Of a stretch of 64,000 nt of DNA, positions 25,201 through 37,313 are shown piece by piece. How positions within the stretch are numbered: position 1 is the first letter of the stretch; each line of letters opens with the position of its first letter. Origin of the DNA: Opisthorchis felineus (taxonomy: Eukaryota; Platyhelminthes; Trematoda; Opisthorchiida; Opisthorchiidae); contig SJOL01006399.1 of assembly GCA_004794785.1 (NCBI GenBank), positions 55,003 through 119,002 of the forward strand. Direction: 5' to 3'. A model generated the notes under the pieces. That model saw nothing but the letters and a program-made list of their open reading frames with translations. It was not told the DNA's origin and searched no databases. A program made the translations under genes and the position numbers.

Positions 25201-28200
25201 CACCATGGTAATTTGTAGCAAAGTATACTTCGCTATTTGCGAAAATATTCCTCAAGTATAACATAATGTTCGCGGAAACTCGAAGACTGCGAGAACTTGA
25301 TAAGTCCCTTCAAAGGCTGTTAAAGCTTTTCCGAAAGCTTAAGAGTGATTTGGCGTTTGTATCAGCAAACCGCTATACCTGGAATAAATTTCGCGGCCCG
25401 AGAGTGTGAAATTAATTAAGCCACGAGAAGAACATAGTCCACTAGAGGCTGAATTAGGTCTCCCTTGGTCAGACTTGCATAATGAACGGTTTTTATTGTG
25501 CCACTTCTTGCAATAATCTGACCCACAGAGCTAACTCGCATGAGAATTTTCACAGTTTTGGGGAATATTGAATCCTCCTCAAGTGGTAGCCCTTTGTTCA
25601 AAAAAGCGTTGATCAAGAGTCTTCGAATATCGCTAATACAAGGGATACCGGGAAATATTTTACTTAACCGAGACTGCTTTGCTTGTTTATCCTAGAAGTC
25701 AACGAAATTCCTGTGATGCAGATTATGAAGAGCATCCGGTGGTTCCCATAGGTAAAATACCTATAAGATTGAAAGTTGAGACGAGGTATAAGCTACTCAA
25801 CATATGAAACTAGCTGGTTCAGCTAAATTTGCGTTTTCGCTGTTTCTTCTGACCTAAGTCTTCTGTACGAAATCACCTGGTGGATATGAGGTGAGGATGA
25901 AAAACCAGTTAACAAATCATTTTCCCGGTGTAGCTCAACACGACCGAATTCGCATTGAGTTAGTGGCTCCTACTATCCTCACAGAGGTGGATACGTAGTC
26001 CTACGCACCCCAAACCAATATGATGGGTGCAAATGCACTGTTCACCACAGCTGTGTTGCTGAGAAATCCGTTCCGCACTTGATCCATAAGCTGCCTCTGC
26101 AAAGTTCCACTGCCGGCGACCATCCTAGTGGAATGACCGTCTTTGTCAATCCTACTATACTTCCTGTCAGAATAAAGGAAGGCAGGGTGTAAGATGCACA
26201 GTAGAATATCTTACCGAAAGGAACCATAGTGATTGCTGCTCTACACATAATTCACCCGATTTCTCACAAAAACTAGGTGATTTGGTAAAGTTTGCTACTG
26301 GCATTTTGAGCTAGCCAGGCATGGGACTTGCGGTTTGAGCAACATATAAAGTGGAAAGGTTTGCCAGCTAATGAAGTCCTCATCAAGTGGGACAGGAAGT
26401 GAACCCAGATGAATTTATACGGGCGTTTGGAATGTCCCAGTAAGTGTGTTGTGCCAGAAAATTTTCTGTAAGGGGCTCTAACGTGTTTTCCTTACTACGC
26501 CACAGACTGTCATTCTTGGAATAACATTCAGTGGATTGTGACCCAGCGATACGTTCAGCGGTTATCTTTACTTAACGAGGGAATAGGCCTATCTACGTCG
26601 CCACTGTGTCTCACAAGGTAAGCGGTTTGCAGCAACTGATGAGAGATATCGCTTCGTCAACAACTGAAGTCTATTCCTTAGTGGATTAGCTCTAATTGAT
26701 AGGAAAATGTATTATAGAATATTAGAACATGTACACTAGTATTACAGGTCATATACAGCAGCTATACTTATTGCAGACATCTGCTTCCATGTCCAGGACA
26801 ATGTTGTTCATTTCAACAGTGGTTTTGAGGGTCACGTTGACTCAAACAACTTTTGCGTGAAAATATTTTCATTTGCACAGTTCACAATTTCTACAACTCC
26901 AGGAATTGACGAAGTCCTCTCGCGGTTTCAATTTATCTGTCTAGTCTATGTCAACATCTTTTGTTTCTTTCGATTCGGAAATCTCTATATTAGTTCTTGC
27001 TAGTTGATGACCATATCAGCTTTAGAGGAGGACGGCCCGATCGTAAGGTACGTGTTTACTGAATTCTCATTTAGTTTAAATCCTTCCAAATAGATTTATC
27101 CAGAAAGACTGGATTATCGTTCTTCCTGCGCTTAATGAAAATGCTTATTTGATCTTGCAGAATACAAGGCAAACGCATATTTCCTTTTTACCTTTGGTGA
27201 GGCCTACTGAAACCGCCTTAAAATGGTATTTTGTTCTCCCAGCTTCTAGTATGGATGGTCATACAATCTTTTACGCTTTGAACTTATGCCAGTTATTTTG
27301 TCACTTAATATTGCAAGCTAACTGATGAATTTTTCTTCCCATCCAAATAACACCGTATTTGAACCGCGCCAAATGTGTGACCATGACGGTCTCTTGACAA
27401 CTGAAACGAAAATCAATAAAACCTTATTCGCGAGCCGATATATCACGAATGCCGCTTTTGATTGGCATTAAAGAATAAGGCTTTTTTGTACTTGTGCGTG
27501 TCAGTCTACGTCCGAAGGGCTGTTGAGTGTTTGTGATGGAATGGTTGAGTGCATTGCTGACGCAATAAAACTCGGGGGACGCATGACGCACGGGATGTAA
27601 CTGGCCTTGTTTGTTCCAGGAAATTATAAACGGAGTAAAACACTTGATGGATTGTGGTTAGGGGATTGTCCTCTTGCTTCCACCGGACAAAGTTTAATAC
27701 AGTGAAAATAAGCGGAACATTTTCTGGTTTTGAATACGAAATACTTCCACATTCTTTGAGATTTCCCCCAGAGCAAGGAGCACTAAAGGGAAGTTTCTCG
27801 GGCATCATAATAGACGACGCCAAACGAAAAGAAAATGGAGTACCAGCGGATTGGAGCTGAACATCGTGCAGAGCAACCATTTTTGAATGAGTGGGGAAAA
27901 CCACCACCTAAGAATAACTCACTCGATATAGTCTGCTCAATATCTATAACATCACTCTCAAAGTTGTTAATTTGTGGGAAGTTCAGCTGCGGAGTGAGCA
28001 CGAAATAAAGCTTTGTTTTACTGAACAAGTTTTCAACACATGATACAGAACATTCCTAACTAAAGATTTTTTGGTCGGACAGTCTTCTGTCAGCCCTATT
28101 GTATAAGCATGTGCTGACTTGTCAAGGATGTCGAGATCTGCTTGGTGGTTTGTCTAGAAATTTCACAAATCTTATATGCCCATCCCTATCAAACTAGAAG

Positions 28201-31200
28201 TTAGGAATCGGTCAGCTCAATAATGGAAACCTGTCTATCTTTACCAAATAGAAAAGCTTGAAGTAGACGGCTGGACAGCTTAGATTGTACCATCACAAAT
28301 GGGTAAATGGTACTTTTCACTGATACCCTAACGTTTGCGAAAGTCATTTGATTTCGGAAGAAGCACGTCTTAAAAACAACGCCGGAGGATAAATCTTGGT
28401 GTTTGCTACCCGAAAAATAGGCACGAATCCGGTACACAGCAAACGACCAACACAGCATTTCAGGCAAGCCCAACAGGAAAGAAATGACAAAGAAAAATCA
28501 CTCAACTGGTGCAAAGTCACATGTATAATATTTTGTCGGTGTTATGGAATATTCTTCAAGCACAGGAGGAACAAAATGCTGGGGCTTTGTATTCTGTTCT
28601 CAAACGATTGTTGGTATTGTAAAAAAAACAAGTTAACGCGTAGCATGGTATTCATCAAAGTTGTGGGACTCGTGCTAACATGTTACTTTGTTGCTTACCT
28701 AGGGCTATCTTTGACATTTAGCTAGAAACCATTTGCATGTTTTCTAAACTTTTGGAAACAAATCTACATTAGTATCAGACACCCACATGAGAATATATCC
28801 GACTGTGGGAAAAGTGGTCATTCATGCAAAGAGGAAAACTGTTCTCTATAAAATAAATGCGTTTGCTTACTAATTGTGAATTTGGGCAAAACTTTCCAGA
28901 GAATATCTAAGTGATTTTCTTGCACATTTGTAATTCGGTGCAAATCGCACAAACCGCTTCCGATATGCTTCTCCGAATTCAACTACTTAGAGGAAAACTG
29001 GAATGTTTTCTGTTGCTGGGCCCCAGTGATGGAAGGTGAGTCCCATTACACCTATGCAGCTAACCCGATGTAATTTGTTTATCGAAACACTGGTGATCAG
29101 CACTATGTGAATAAGTAAGAAATGCTATTGCAGTTTTCCAAAGTTATGATAAAAGCCTCGGTCTAACATTGTTCTATTGTTGAAACCCATATTTCCAATT
29201 ACTGCATCCTCCGACTCTTAGCTTCCGATGCATTTTCAACCCACAGATTCACTAATTAGATGACGTCAATTTGATTAGTCACTATTAGTCCTCAAATTTT
29301 AGTCAAGCTTAAGTTCGAAAGAATGAATCTGCCCCAAAAAAGAAAGTGCATGTTTACCGAGGCAAAATTTCGCCCCGTTTTCAAAACCTTGGGCATCAGG
29401 CATGAGGTAAACCAGCCGGAGCAATGACATTTGCCAAATACCACGCCAGTAAGCGGTAACACCTAGGAAACTGCAGAAATATCACTTGAAATCCAGTGGT
29501 GATGTGCAACACGAATGATATCAAAAAACTAAACTTTAAAACTGTTGATCACTTTTGGAAACTGAAAGTACCGAACTGTTTAAGTGGTCAGTGCTACAAT
29601 AACAATCAATAATTCGCTATTTCCCAACATCCCACTGCCTCTTTCCCCCTTCTTGGGGCTCACTAGACAAATGTAGTCGCTAAATTTACATCAACAATGT
29701 TCCGTGTAGGTACGCCTGGTTGTCCACGACCGGTAAAGCAGTGTTCCGTCGACAAAATATCTAGAATATCTTATAATTTGAAATACAAGACAGTCTTCGT
29801 GCAGCACATCCGGCTGAAGAATACTTTCAATGACAGATTCAACCGGGATTAAGTCAACCTCCTGCTAACATCATAGTAATTTGCAAATAAGCGTATTTCA
29901 TCAGATCAGCGTGCGCCTTCATCTAACTGAAAATATATGGATATATGAATGTTTAGCTCACGGAGGGCATATGCATCAAGTCACTTTAACTGGTTAAGGT
30001 CGAGACCTAAATATTTTATGACTGTGTGGAGATAAACAGAAAGCTTCCAGGACGAAATGTGTAGTTGTGTGATTCTTCGAAACAAACTAAGTCTTCTTTG
30101 TAATTACCAATTGTTAGGCTGCTAGGCGACGGTTTCGTAATTTTCGGCTAGCCTCAGGGGACTGCGAAAAGTCAGGATGATTTGGCAATCTTTTCACAAC
30201 CAGCGGGATTCTTAAAGAAGTTTTCACACGCCTTTTCAAATCGATTAGATGAAACAACCTCGAATATTCGTGGTTTGACCTAAATGAAATCACTTTTCGC
30301 TCAGTTCAGCTGACTTCTTCGGAGGAATAGCTCCACATTCGCCGGATTTTGTGGCTCTGCCAGCATCTCGCAAAACTCTATACATTATCGAGATCTCCAC
30401 AGCATTTGTAAGTATGCAGCAATTTATGGTTCAAACGTCCTGTTTGATGTTTGTTACCTTGTCGGGTTTTACTCAGCGGTAACTGTTTCTGGATGGAAAA
30501 GAATTCACACCTCACGGGTGGTTCTTGCCTCCTCTGGACAATGAGAACTCTCTATCCAAACAAAGTTGTTTGTACATGATGCACTGCGTCATCTGTGAAG
30601 CTACTGGTTAGAACGTTGTTTCGAACGAGGAAATAATAATTTACGTGCCTACTCTTAATTCACTTGAAAGTCAGCATGGATATCTGACGTCAGCAAATTG
30701 AGTTCATCGTTTACCTCACGCAAACTGTAGTTGCAATCTCCTAATGCCCTCAATGAGACTGAGTGAGCGTTCAGTTCAAATTCTATATTTGACCACCTGC
30801 GGACAACCTCTTACAGCTTACTTGTCGTTATCTTTTTCAAACTCCCATGAGTAAGATACGAATTTCTCCTTAAAACCCGAAGGGAACAGGAATAAATGGG
30901 CAAGTGAACGATAATCCGGGTTAATTGCGCTATATCACCTCGGATATGTACCACAGAACAGTGCCGGATAAATGATAAAACAAAACAACAGTCTTTACCG
31001 TAGGCATGTCGAAAGCGTTCCAGATATCAAGGGAGCACTGATGATATGGTAGTCTTTTTGTTTACACAGTTCTGGTTTCCATCTTTTGATAGACACAGTA
31101 AAATGTAATCTTTTACGCTCGTGGTCATGTAGTTGATGTGAAACACAGTTGCTGTATTGACGGGCTGTCAGTGAAGCCAGTATTAATTCTGTACCCTCAT

Positions 31201-31849
31201 TTCTCTAGTTTTCAGCTGATATGAAGTGTCAGTGCTTGTGTGCTAATTCGACAGCGTCGAGCTAGATATTAACCGATTCAGCTCAAGAGTGCATCTTGGC
31301 TAAAAAGCTCAGTTTTATGATATGCATGATGTTGCAAGTCCACGCTGAAAACTTCTTTTGTGAGTTTCAGTAACGTCGAAATACCGCATCTAACATAGAA
31401 CCCCAGATTATTTTTGCTAGAATGCACTGGCCCCTGGCTGGACTCTGTATGTACGGTCCCACGTCTATATTTTGGGCCTATACTTATCCATCAACCATAT
31501 TTACTACACGTCCTAGTGTGGTGGAAGTACATACAAAACTATTATGGTAGGAATGCAGCCACTAACTTCATTTTGTGTTCATATGCAGGCGAGACCACCT
31601 TCTATGGGGCAAATTATTGAACATGACTCAACCATCAACTTTGGGCCCTATGAGTTTTCAGTGTAACTCTGAGGTTTGTAAATGGTGTTCGTGTGTTATA
31701 CGGTAATCAACGGCAATGGAAGTCTACGAAAAGGCTCAACTTCACACATTTCTTGCCAAGTATAAAAGATAGTTGCATTGTAAACTAAATGATATGTGAA
31801 GTCCCATGTTTTAGCAGTCTTTTTCCTGCACAATGGCATTACCAATGCT
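22300..31849. other. No recognisable gene
   Basis: This is about 9.5 kb without a supported feature. The longest open frames are 27506-27907 minus (133 codons), 22383-22697 minus (104 codons) and 28396-28725 plus (109 codons). Each overlaps open frames on the other strand and carries no motif I know. An open run near 25960-26190 plus is also unrecognised. It may be intron or intergenic DNA. Confidence 0.4.
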
Positions 31850-31920
31850 GACCATAGCGGGATTTGAACTTCAGGCGTCTGATATTGAGATCAAGCGTTT
31901 AACCACTACTCCAGTAGTAC
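31850..31920 (-). repeat. tRNA-derived SINE head with A and B boxes
   Basis: On the minus strand a tRNA-like unit contains TGGTTAAACGC at 31905-31895, a near match to the RNA polymerase III A box. About 25 bases further on is AGTTCAAATCC (31869-31859), which fits the B-box consensus fully. Between them lies CTTGATCTCAATATCAGACG in the anticodon-arm position. Acceptor-stem pairing is not evident, so this is a tRNA-derived repeat and not a working tRNA. The 3' extent is not defined. Confidence 0.55.
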
Positions 31921-31979
31921 ATGTCGGATGCAAGTGAGTTATCATGCCTGAGCAGTTAAGCCTACTCACGCTTGAGCGA

Positions 31980-32260
31980 TTGATCCATCAGCGTCAACCC
32001 TGTGACTGTCGTGTTTTGTCAGGAGATCCACCCGTTCGTCAGGCTTTCTCAGACGGGTAACAGCATAGGGACTAACACCAGTCGATCTCCCAAAATATAA
32101 AGCAGTCCCATTTAAACTCTCACTTGCAATTTAAGTTGATATTAACAGAAGATGTGAGTGAAATACAACCGAAACGACCGTTCATGGCACTCCAACGAAT
32201 TGCTGTAAATAAGACAACTGAGATCTCATTTGGAACGATATCCTAGATATCGAAGTGTTT
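31980..32260. repeat. Repeat remnant with palindromic core
   Basis: At 32227-32252 the sequence CATTTGGAACGATATC, continuing CTAGATATCG, matches 23 of 26 bases of the central palindrome of the foldback element at 49589-49614. About 170-200 bases to the left, at 32030-32066, is a short stem (CCCGTTCGTC with GACGGG). No long flanking arms are seen, so this is probably a partial or diverged family member. Confidence 0.4.
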
Positions 32261-33013
32261 TTCTTTATAAGAAGTTTATCCTCAGCACTATTTACATGCA
32301 TCTGATGTTCAAATACAACATAAGATCGTTGGATGTGTCAAAATTTGAGCAAAAACGTTGATATCTCGTCCAGAATTTTCAGTGATCTCATCAGTACATT
32401 AATACAAAGTATACGAGGATTTCTTACCAGAACACATATGGGCAATATCAAATAAATTTGATAGGATTATTCCAGTTACATAAAACCCTTGGCTATTTTG
32501 GTAGATAACCATCTCCATATCACCTCCAATCATTCTTTATGAATTTACTGGTCGTACGAATCGATCAGGTCCTTCACAACCAGCGCGTGAAATATGTCTG
32601 CCAGCTAGTGCAACCGGGTGCTCAGTTGTGTCCACAAGTACCATAAAAGCATCACAAAAGCCATTGTTGCTTGATAAGTACTACAATGCACATCACCGCT
32701 TCTGATACTGGTAGGTTGTATCATAATTTGGAAAGGAATAACGTGACCAAAGACCAGCATTTTATCACATACAAATACGTTGTTCGGATGACTTGTTCCG
32801 GCAGACAGGTTTGGGCGTTGCCAAATATGTTTCTTAGCGATGTGAACTTGCAGCGCTTCAGGATAATTTGACCGATGATTTGCCACATATAATGATGTTG
32901 AATTTCTATGAAGACTGTCGCCCACTTGTACACCCAGAATTTACTTTCCTAGATATAGGCTTGTATTTGTCAACAACGATATCGTAGTAACGTTATTCAT
33001 AACGGTTAAAGCT
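32261..33013. other. No recognisable gene
   Basis: Overlapping open frames of 66 to 106 codons occur on both strands at 32605-32933, without a known motif. The sequence then runs into the assembly gap. Confidence 0.4.
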
Positions 33014-33880
33014 NNNNNNNNNNNNNNNNNNNNNNNNNNNNNNNNNNNNNNNNNNNNNNNNNNNNNNNNNNNNNNNNNNNNNNNNNNNNNNNNNNNNNNN
33101 NNNNNNNNNNNNNNNNNNNNNNNNNNNNNNNNNNNNNNNNNNNNNNNNNNNNNNNNNNNNNNNNNNNNNNNNNNNNNNNNNNNNNNNNNNNNNNNNNNNN
33201 NNNNNNNNNNNNNNNNNNNNNNNNNNNNNNNNNNNNNNNNNNNNNNNNNNNNNNNNNNNNNNNNNNNNNNNNNNNNNNNNNNNNNNNNNNNNNNNNNNNN
33301 NNNNNNNNNNNNNNNNNNNNNNNNNNNNNNNNNNNNNNNNNNNNNNNNNNNNNNNNNNNNNNNNNNNNNNNNNNNNNNNNNNNNNNNNNNNNNNNNNNNN
33401 NNNNNNNNNNNNNNNNNNNNNNNNNNNNNNNNNNNNNNNNNNNNNNNNNNNNNNNNNNNNNNNNNNNNNNNNNNNNNNNNNNNNNNNNNNNNNNNNNNNN
33501 NNNNNNNNNNNNNNNNNNNNNNNNNNNNNNNNNNNNNNNNNNNNNNNNNNNNNNNNNNNNNNNNNNNNNNNNNNNNNNNNNNNNNNNNNNNNNNNNNNNN
33601 NNNNNNNNNNNNNNNNNNNNNNNNNNNNNNNNNNNNNNNNNNNNNNNNNNNNNNNNNNNNNNNNNNNNNNNNNNNNNNNNNNNNNNNNNNNNNNNNNNNN
33701 NNNNNNNNNNNNNNNNNNNNNNNNNNNNNNNNNNNNNNNNNNNNNNNNNNNNNNNNNNNNNNNNNNNNNNNNNNNNNNNNNNNNNNNNNNNNNNNNNNNN
33801 NNNNNNNNNNNNNNNNNNNNNNNNNNNNNNNNNNNNNNNNNNNNNNNNNNNNNNNNNNNNNNNNNNNNNNNNNNNNNNNN
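33014..33880. other. Assembly gap (867 N)
   Basis: This is a continuous run of N. Translations that cross it are artefacts. The first sequenced bases on the right are nine G residues, so a homopolymer or a repeat may have broken the assembly. Confidence 0.99.
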
Positions 33881-33889
33881 GGGGGGGGG
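33881..33889 (+). repeat. G9 tract at gap edge
   Basis: Nine G residues directly after the gap. It may be a real homopolymer that stopped sequencing, or an error from read ends. Confidence 0.9.
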
Positions 33890-36339
33890 TTATTTTGTAA
33901 CACCACAATGCAACTAGTTTGAAATTATATATGCATACCATCCTACATGGGCCAAAACTGCTGATATTGCAGTAAGCTTATTGAACTCAGCTCCAAGGAA
34001 TGAGTTAGTGACACTGATGTAAAACTTCGGCTTTTTTCCCGGGCGTAGTAAAAAAATATTTTTCAATAAAAGTTATAATTCGAAGGTAAATTGAGTCGTG
34101 CAGTTTTGTTGGTAGAAGATAAACGTGGGTTAACTAAGGCACGGTTGTGGGAGTTACTTGAATTTTTCAAAGGAGTGTGCGTCACCCATGGGGATTGGAT
34201 AGTTTTCGGCAATTAGATAGTGGCGCGAAAGGTTGTATAATCGTAATCGCCATAGATTTAGTCATGCGTCATAATAAAAGGAGGGCACTTGGAAACTTTT
34301 ATGAGTGCGTGGTTGTGTAGTGCATTAATCCAACTCCAAAACGGTACATGGTCACCGTGAGTATGGAACAGCCTATCAAGCATTCTAGAATATGCTACTG
34401 TTACTAAACATTTGTTGCCATTTGGTGGGGTATCCATATTTTTGTGGCAGTTGGAAAGGCTGACGACTACTCTTCTCTTCCAAGTATGATACCTTCTTGA
34501 TTCAGTTGTTGTGCGGCAACTCGACGATAAAAAACGCTGAAGCTGATGCTTTATGCATAATTGTGCTTACACGGAAAGCCGCAAGTGATAGGGAGCTTTA
34601 CAGAAAAGCCATTAGAAAGAAGCAACCACTCAGTGAAATATAGCTCTGCAATATTAATAATGCTTAGTCAAAGGCAAACGCAATCGAGTTACAAGTGTAA
34701 TGCGTGACAGATACCCAAACAAGAAGCCCAAATTCTCGCCAGAATTATCAGTTACTTTTTTGGACAGCGGTAAATTATTCTGAAAACATTTCAGGAAGCA
34801 GTAACTTATAGACAAGGCAACGGGATTGATTGGAAGAAAATACCAAACAAAATCCTGATAGAATCATAGCCCAAAACTGGTCACGCAAACGTTCATCATC
34901 AAATGTTAAATTTGGACATCAGTTGCTAGTGCTGTAATCTGGGATTAGATGAACGTAACTAAACCATAGAGGCAAACGTTCGACCTGAAGCAGCTGTGAA
35001 AGAATAGTAGCTGGCCTAATTCTTTATTCAATAATTCTACCATTTGAGATTGTCTTACACTCTCGGCAACCAGGTGGGGTGTCTAGGATATATTCTATTG
35101 CTTTGTTCTGGTACTCATAGGTGTCTGGGGCATATTTTCTCCATCAGTTCACCGAAGTGCTGGGGTACACGCTTTGATGTACCAAAGGACCACTTCTCAG
35201 TAGTATTTGGAAGTCAGTCTGAGTGACTGAAGAGTTCAGTAACTGCGGATAGGTCCGGGTACCTTGTTTGGTTTCAGCGTATTAGTTACTTCTAGGAATA
35301 GACATGATACGCTTAGTTTCTCCACGGCGGTTTCAACCAATGCAAGTGTGATGACTATGGCAAATACTGCAAATCAAAAACTGGCTCGTTAGCCTACCGT
35401 CGAATTCATGTCATCGAAATTGATGGCAAGAGCGCGATAAACTAATTGATCCCTTTCAATTTTTGCCGTTGGTTTCCGAAGAAGACCGACCTATGTGAAC
35501 ACTGTCCACATGCGCCTCCTAAGTAAAGACTTTCCGTGCCCAGTCATCTCACCAAGAACCAAAATTACTCTTACAAACTTTATTATGAAAACCATTTTTT
35601 CCCGCAAGATGAAAACAGGGCGCGAAGCAATCTTGGATACAATACTCTGCTTCATAACATGTGAGTAGACGGTCAAATAGTTCACTGCTTCAATAAGAAT
35701 ACATTATGGTCGAACTGGTTACAGCGAGAAAGTTGGCTACACGGTCCATCGAGTGAGCGGTGCGTCTCCAAATTTGGGCACGCCAGTCACCAGAATGTTT
35801 CACCGGCTAATGCCATTGCTCTAGTTGAGTATTACAACTTGCTGTTGCTCCTGGGAATAGTCCACAACATTACTGTGTTACCTAGGTTACTCGAATTCCT
35901 GAAGTTCAAAATTCAACATAACCGCAGTAAGTGAGCACCATTTCCGTGTTGTTTAGTTATGTTTTGTGCCCTCATGAATTACCTGTTTATCATAAGTTGC
36001 AACTGCCTTTACTTCAGTTCGAATTGCCACCGCAGCGTTTTGAAAGCTACCTGGTTATTACACGCTTTGCTTCGTCACTCCTCTTCCAGCGCCTCTATTC
36101 CATCCTTAGAGTTTGCTCGAAGGCTGTTGATCCCATTTCTGTTGACACTATTGTCAGGTCCACCAAGCTCCTTCTAGCATCATAGAGCCCCATAAGAGCG
36201 GTCCAGCAGGCATACTAATTTATAGGAAGATTCACCCACTCTAATGTTCATCACTTTAGCCGATACATTGGTTTGTTTTTTCGATGTAACAAATGTGATG
36301 ATAGCTTCATGTTATCATAGTGGATAGATCTGCCTTTAC
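33890..36339. other. No recognisable gene
   Basis: Short open frames only. The overlapping plus-strand frames at 35931-36185 share one stretch in two frames and have no recognised motif. Confidence 0.45.
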
Positions 36340-36405
36340 GGAAGATTGAGTTAGGCACTCTCGAAACCACTACACTGAATTGGTACAACCCTGGGTTCTA
36401 ATCAA
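36340..36405 (+). repeat. tRNA-derived short element
   Basis: On the plus strand GAGTTAGGCACTCTCG (36348-36363) resembles the D-arm and A box of a tRNA. GGGTTCTAATC (36393-36403) resembles the B box. The spacing of about 45 bases is normal for a polymerase III internal promoter. Stem pairing is poor, so it is a tRNA-derived repeat if real. Confidence 0.4.
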
Positions 36406-37055
36406 CATTCCCAAATCGGAAGCCACTGTTACCTGCCGGACAAAAAACTGCTACGGTCTTAGTTATGCCCTTTCACTTTTGCTGGGGAGTTATCACAGCT
36501 CTGCGTCAAACCGATAAAGTGACTTGACTACAGCTGATGAGAAGGCTTGGTGCGCTAAGGCATGCACTGTCAAAACCACACCTGCAGGTAGACATAACAC
36601 GAACCTACCTGACTCTAACATTTTCGCTCATACTCAATTTAATCCACCAGAATACGTTCAACTTCTGAAGATGTATGCAAAAAATTTACGCAGACTGCCA
36701 CGTCTTTCGAAGCAAAATTCACTTAGCTACGTCTACAGCAGAAACTGGCGTAAATGTCTCGATACCCCAAGTATGGATGCAGCTTGCCCCATACTTTGAA
36801 GACGGCGCGGGGTTGGGGAATAATTAGGGTACTAAATATTGGTTACTGCTCCTATATTTAACACGGTTCTTTTGGATTTTAGCGATCAAACCCGGGTCAA
36901 GTTTACTTCCACGGTATTTCGAGGAAGGTCTAATGGCTACTTGGGGGCGATAGGATTGCGTAACAATTTTGATGTTCCTGAATTCTAAGGGGTGGTTATT
37001 TTGCTCTATCCAAATCGGTGGTATGTTTGTGAAACGCTGCTTCTGCTGGTACGAC
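36406..37055. other. No gene assigned
   Basis: A 91-codon plus-strand frame (36524-36799) and a 97-codon minus-strand frame (36824-37117) show no domain I know. The minus-strand one directly follows the possible LINE endonuclease scrap and may be its decayed continuation. Confidence 0.3.
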
Positions 37056-37313
37056 CTAAGTATGGGAGTTAGGGGCAGCAGTCCTGGAAGGTGTGTGCAT
37101 CCGAAGAGGCTTGACATATGTCACAATCCTGTCGGACCAGGCACGTTTTGAATGCAAAGGAACGTAAAAATAGCCGCCGATAAGTAGGCCGCACAGAATG
37201 CTAGGAACCGAGAGATTCGAGGCGAGTGAAGGTGATACATATAAGCACCATCCCTGTCTCTTTGTTGCGCGAATTCCCCCAATTTGTTTTACATATATTC
37301 CTCCGTCTGACAA
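37056..37313 (-). pseudogene. Possible LINE apurinic-type endonuclease scrap
   Basis: The minus-strand frame contains ATKRQGWCLYVSPSLASNL followed by CGLLIGGYFYVPL. The layout matches the mid-endonuclease block of CR1-like retrotransposons, where a glycine-rich GGGVxLYVxxSL strand is followed some 25 residues later by a hydrophobic strand ending in GxIYRPP. Two of the glycines and the RPP end are altered here, and no catalytic histidine or aspartate block is readable. It could be a chance match. No reverse transcriptase is recognised downstream on the same strand. Confidence 0.3.

Noticed and set aside
27506..27907. 133-codon minus-strand open frame
   Set aside because: The opposite strand is open over the same region, there is no known domain, and no splice border could be fixed.
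31985..32070. Minus-strand CTGAGAAAGCCTGACGAACGGG as a hammerhead
   Set aside because: CTGATGA is incomplete, and the flanking bases pair with each other in a way that does not fit the three-way junction. It is treated as a simple stem.
32375..32395. CTGATGAGATCACTGAAAA on the minus strand
   Set aside because: It has the two hammerhead core words but no pairing stem II and no flanking helices.
32941..33941. Open frames of more than 300 codons across the N run
   Set aside because: Nearly all residues are unknown. The frames exist only because the gap contains no readable stop.
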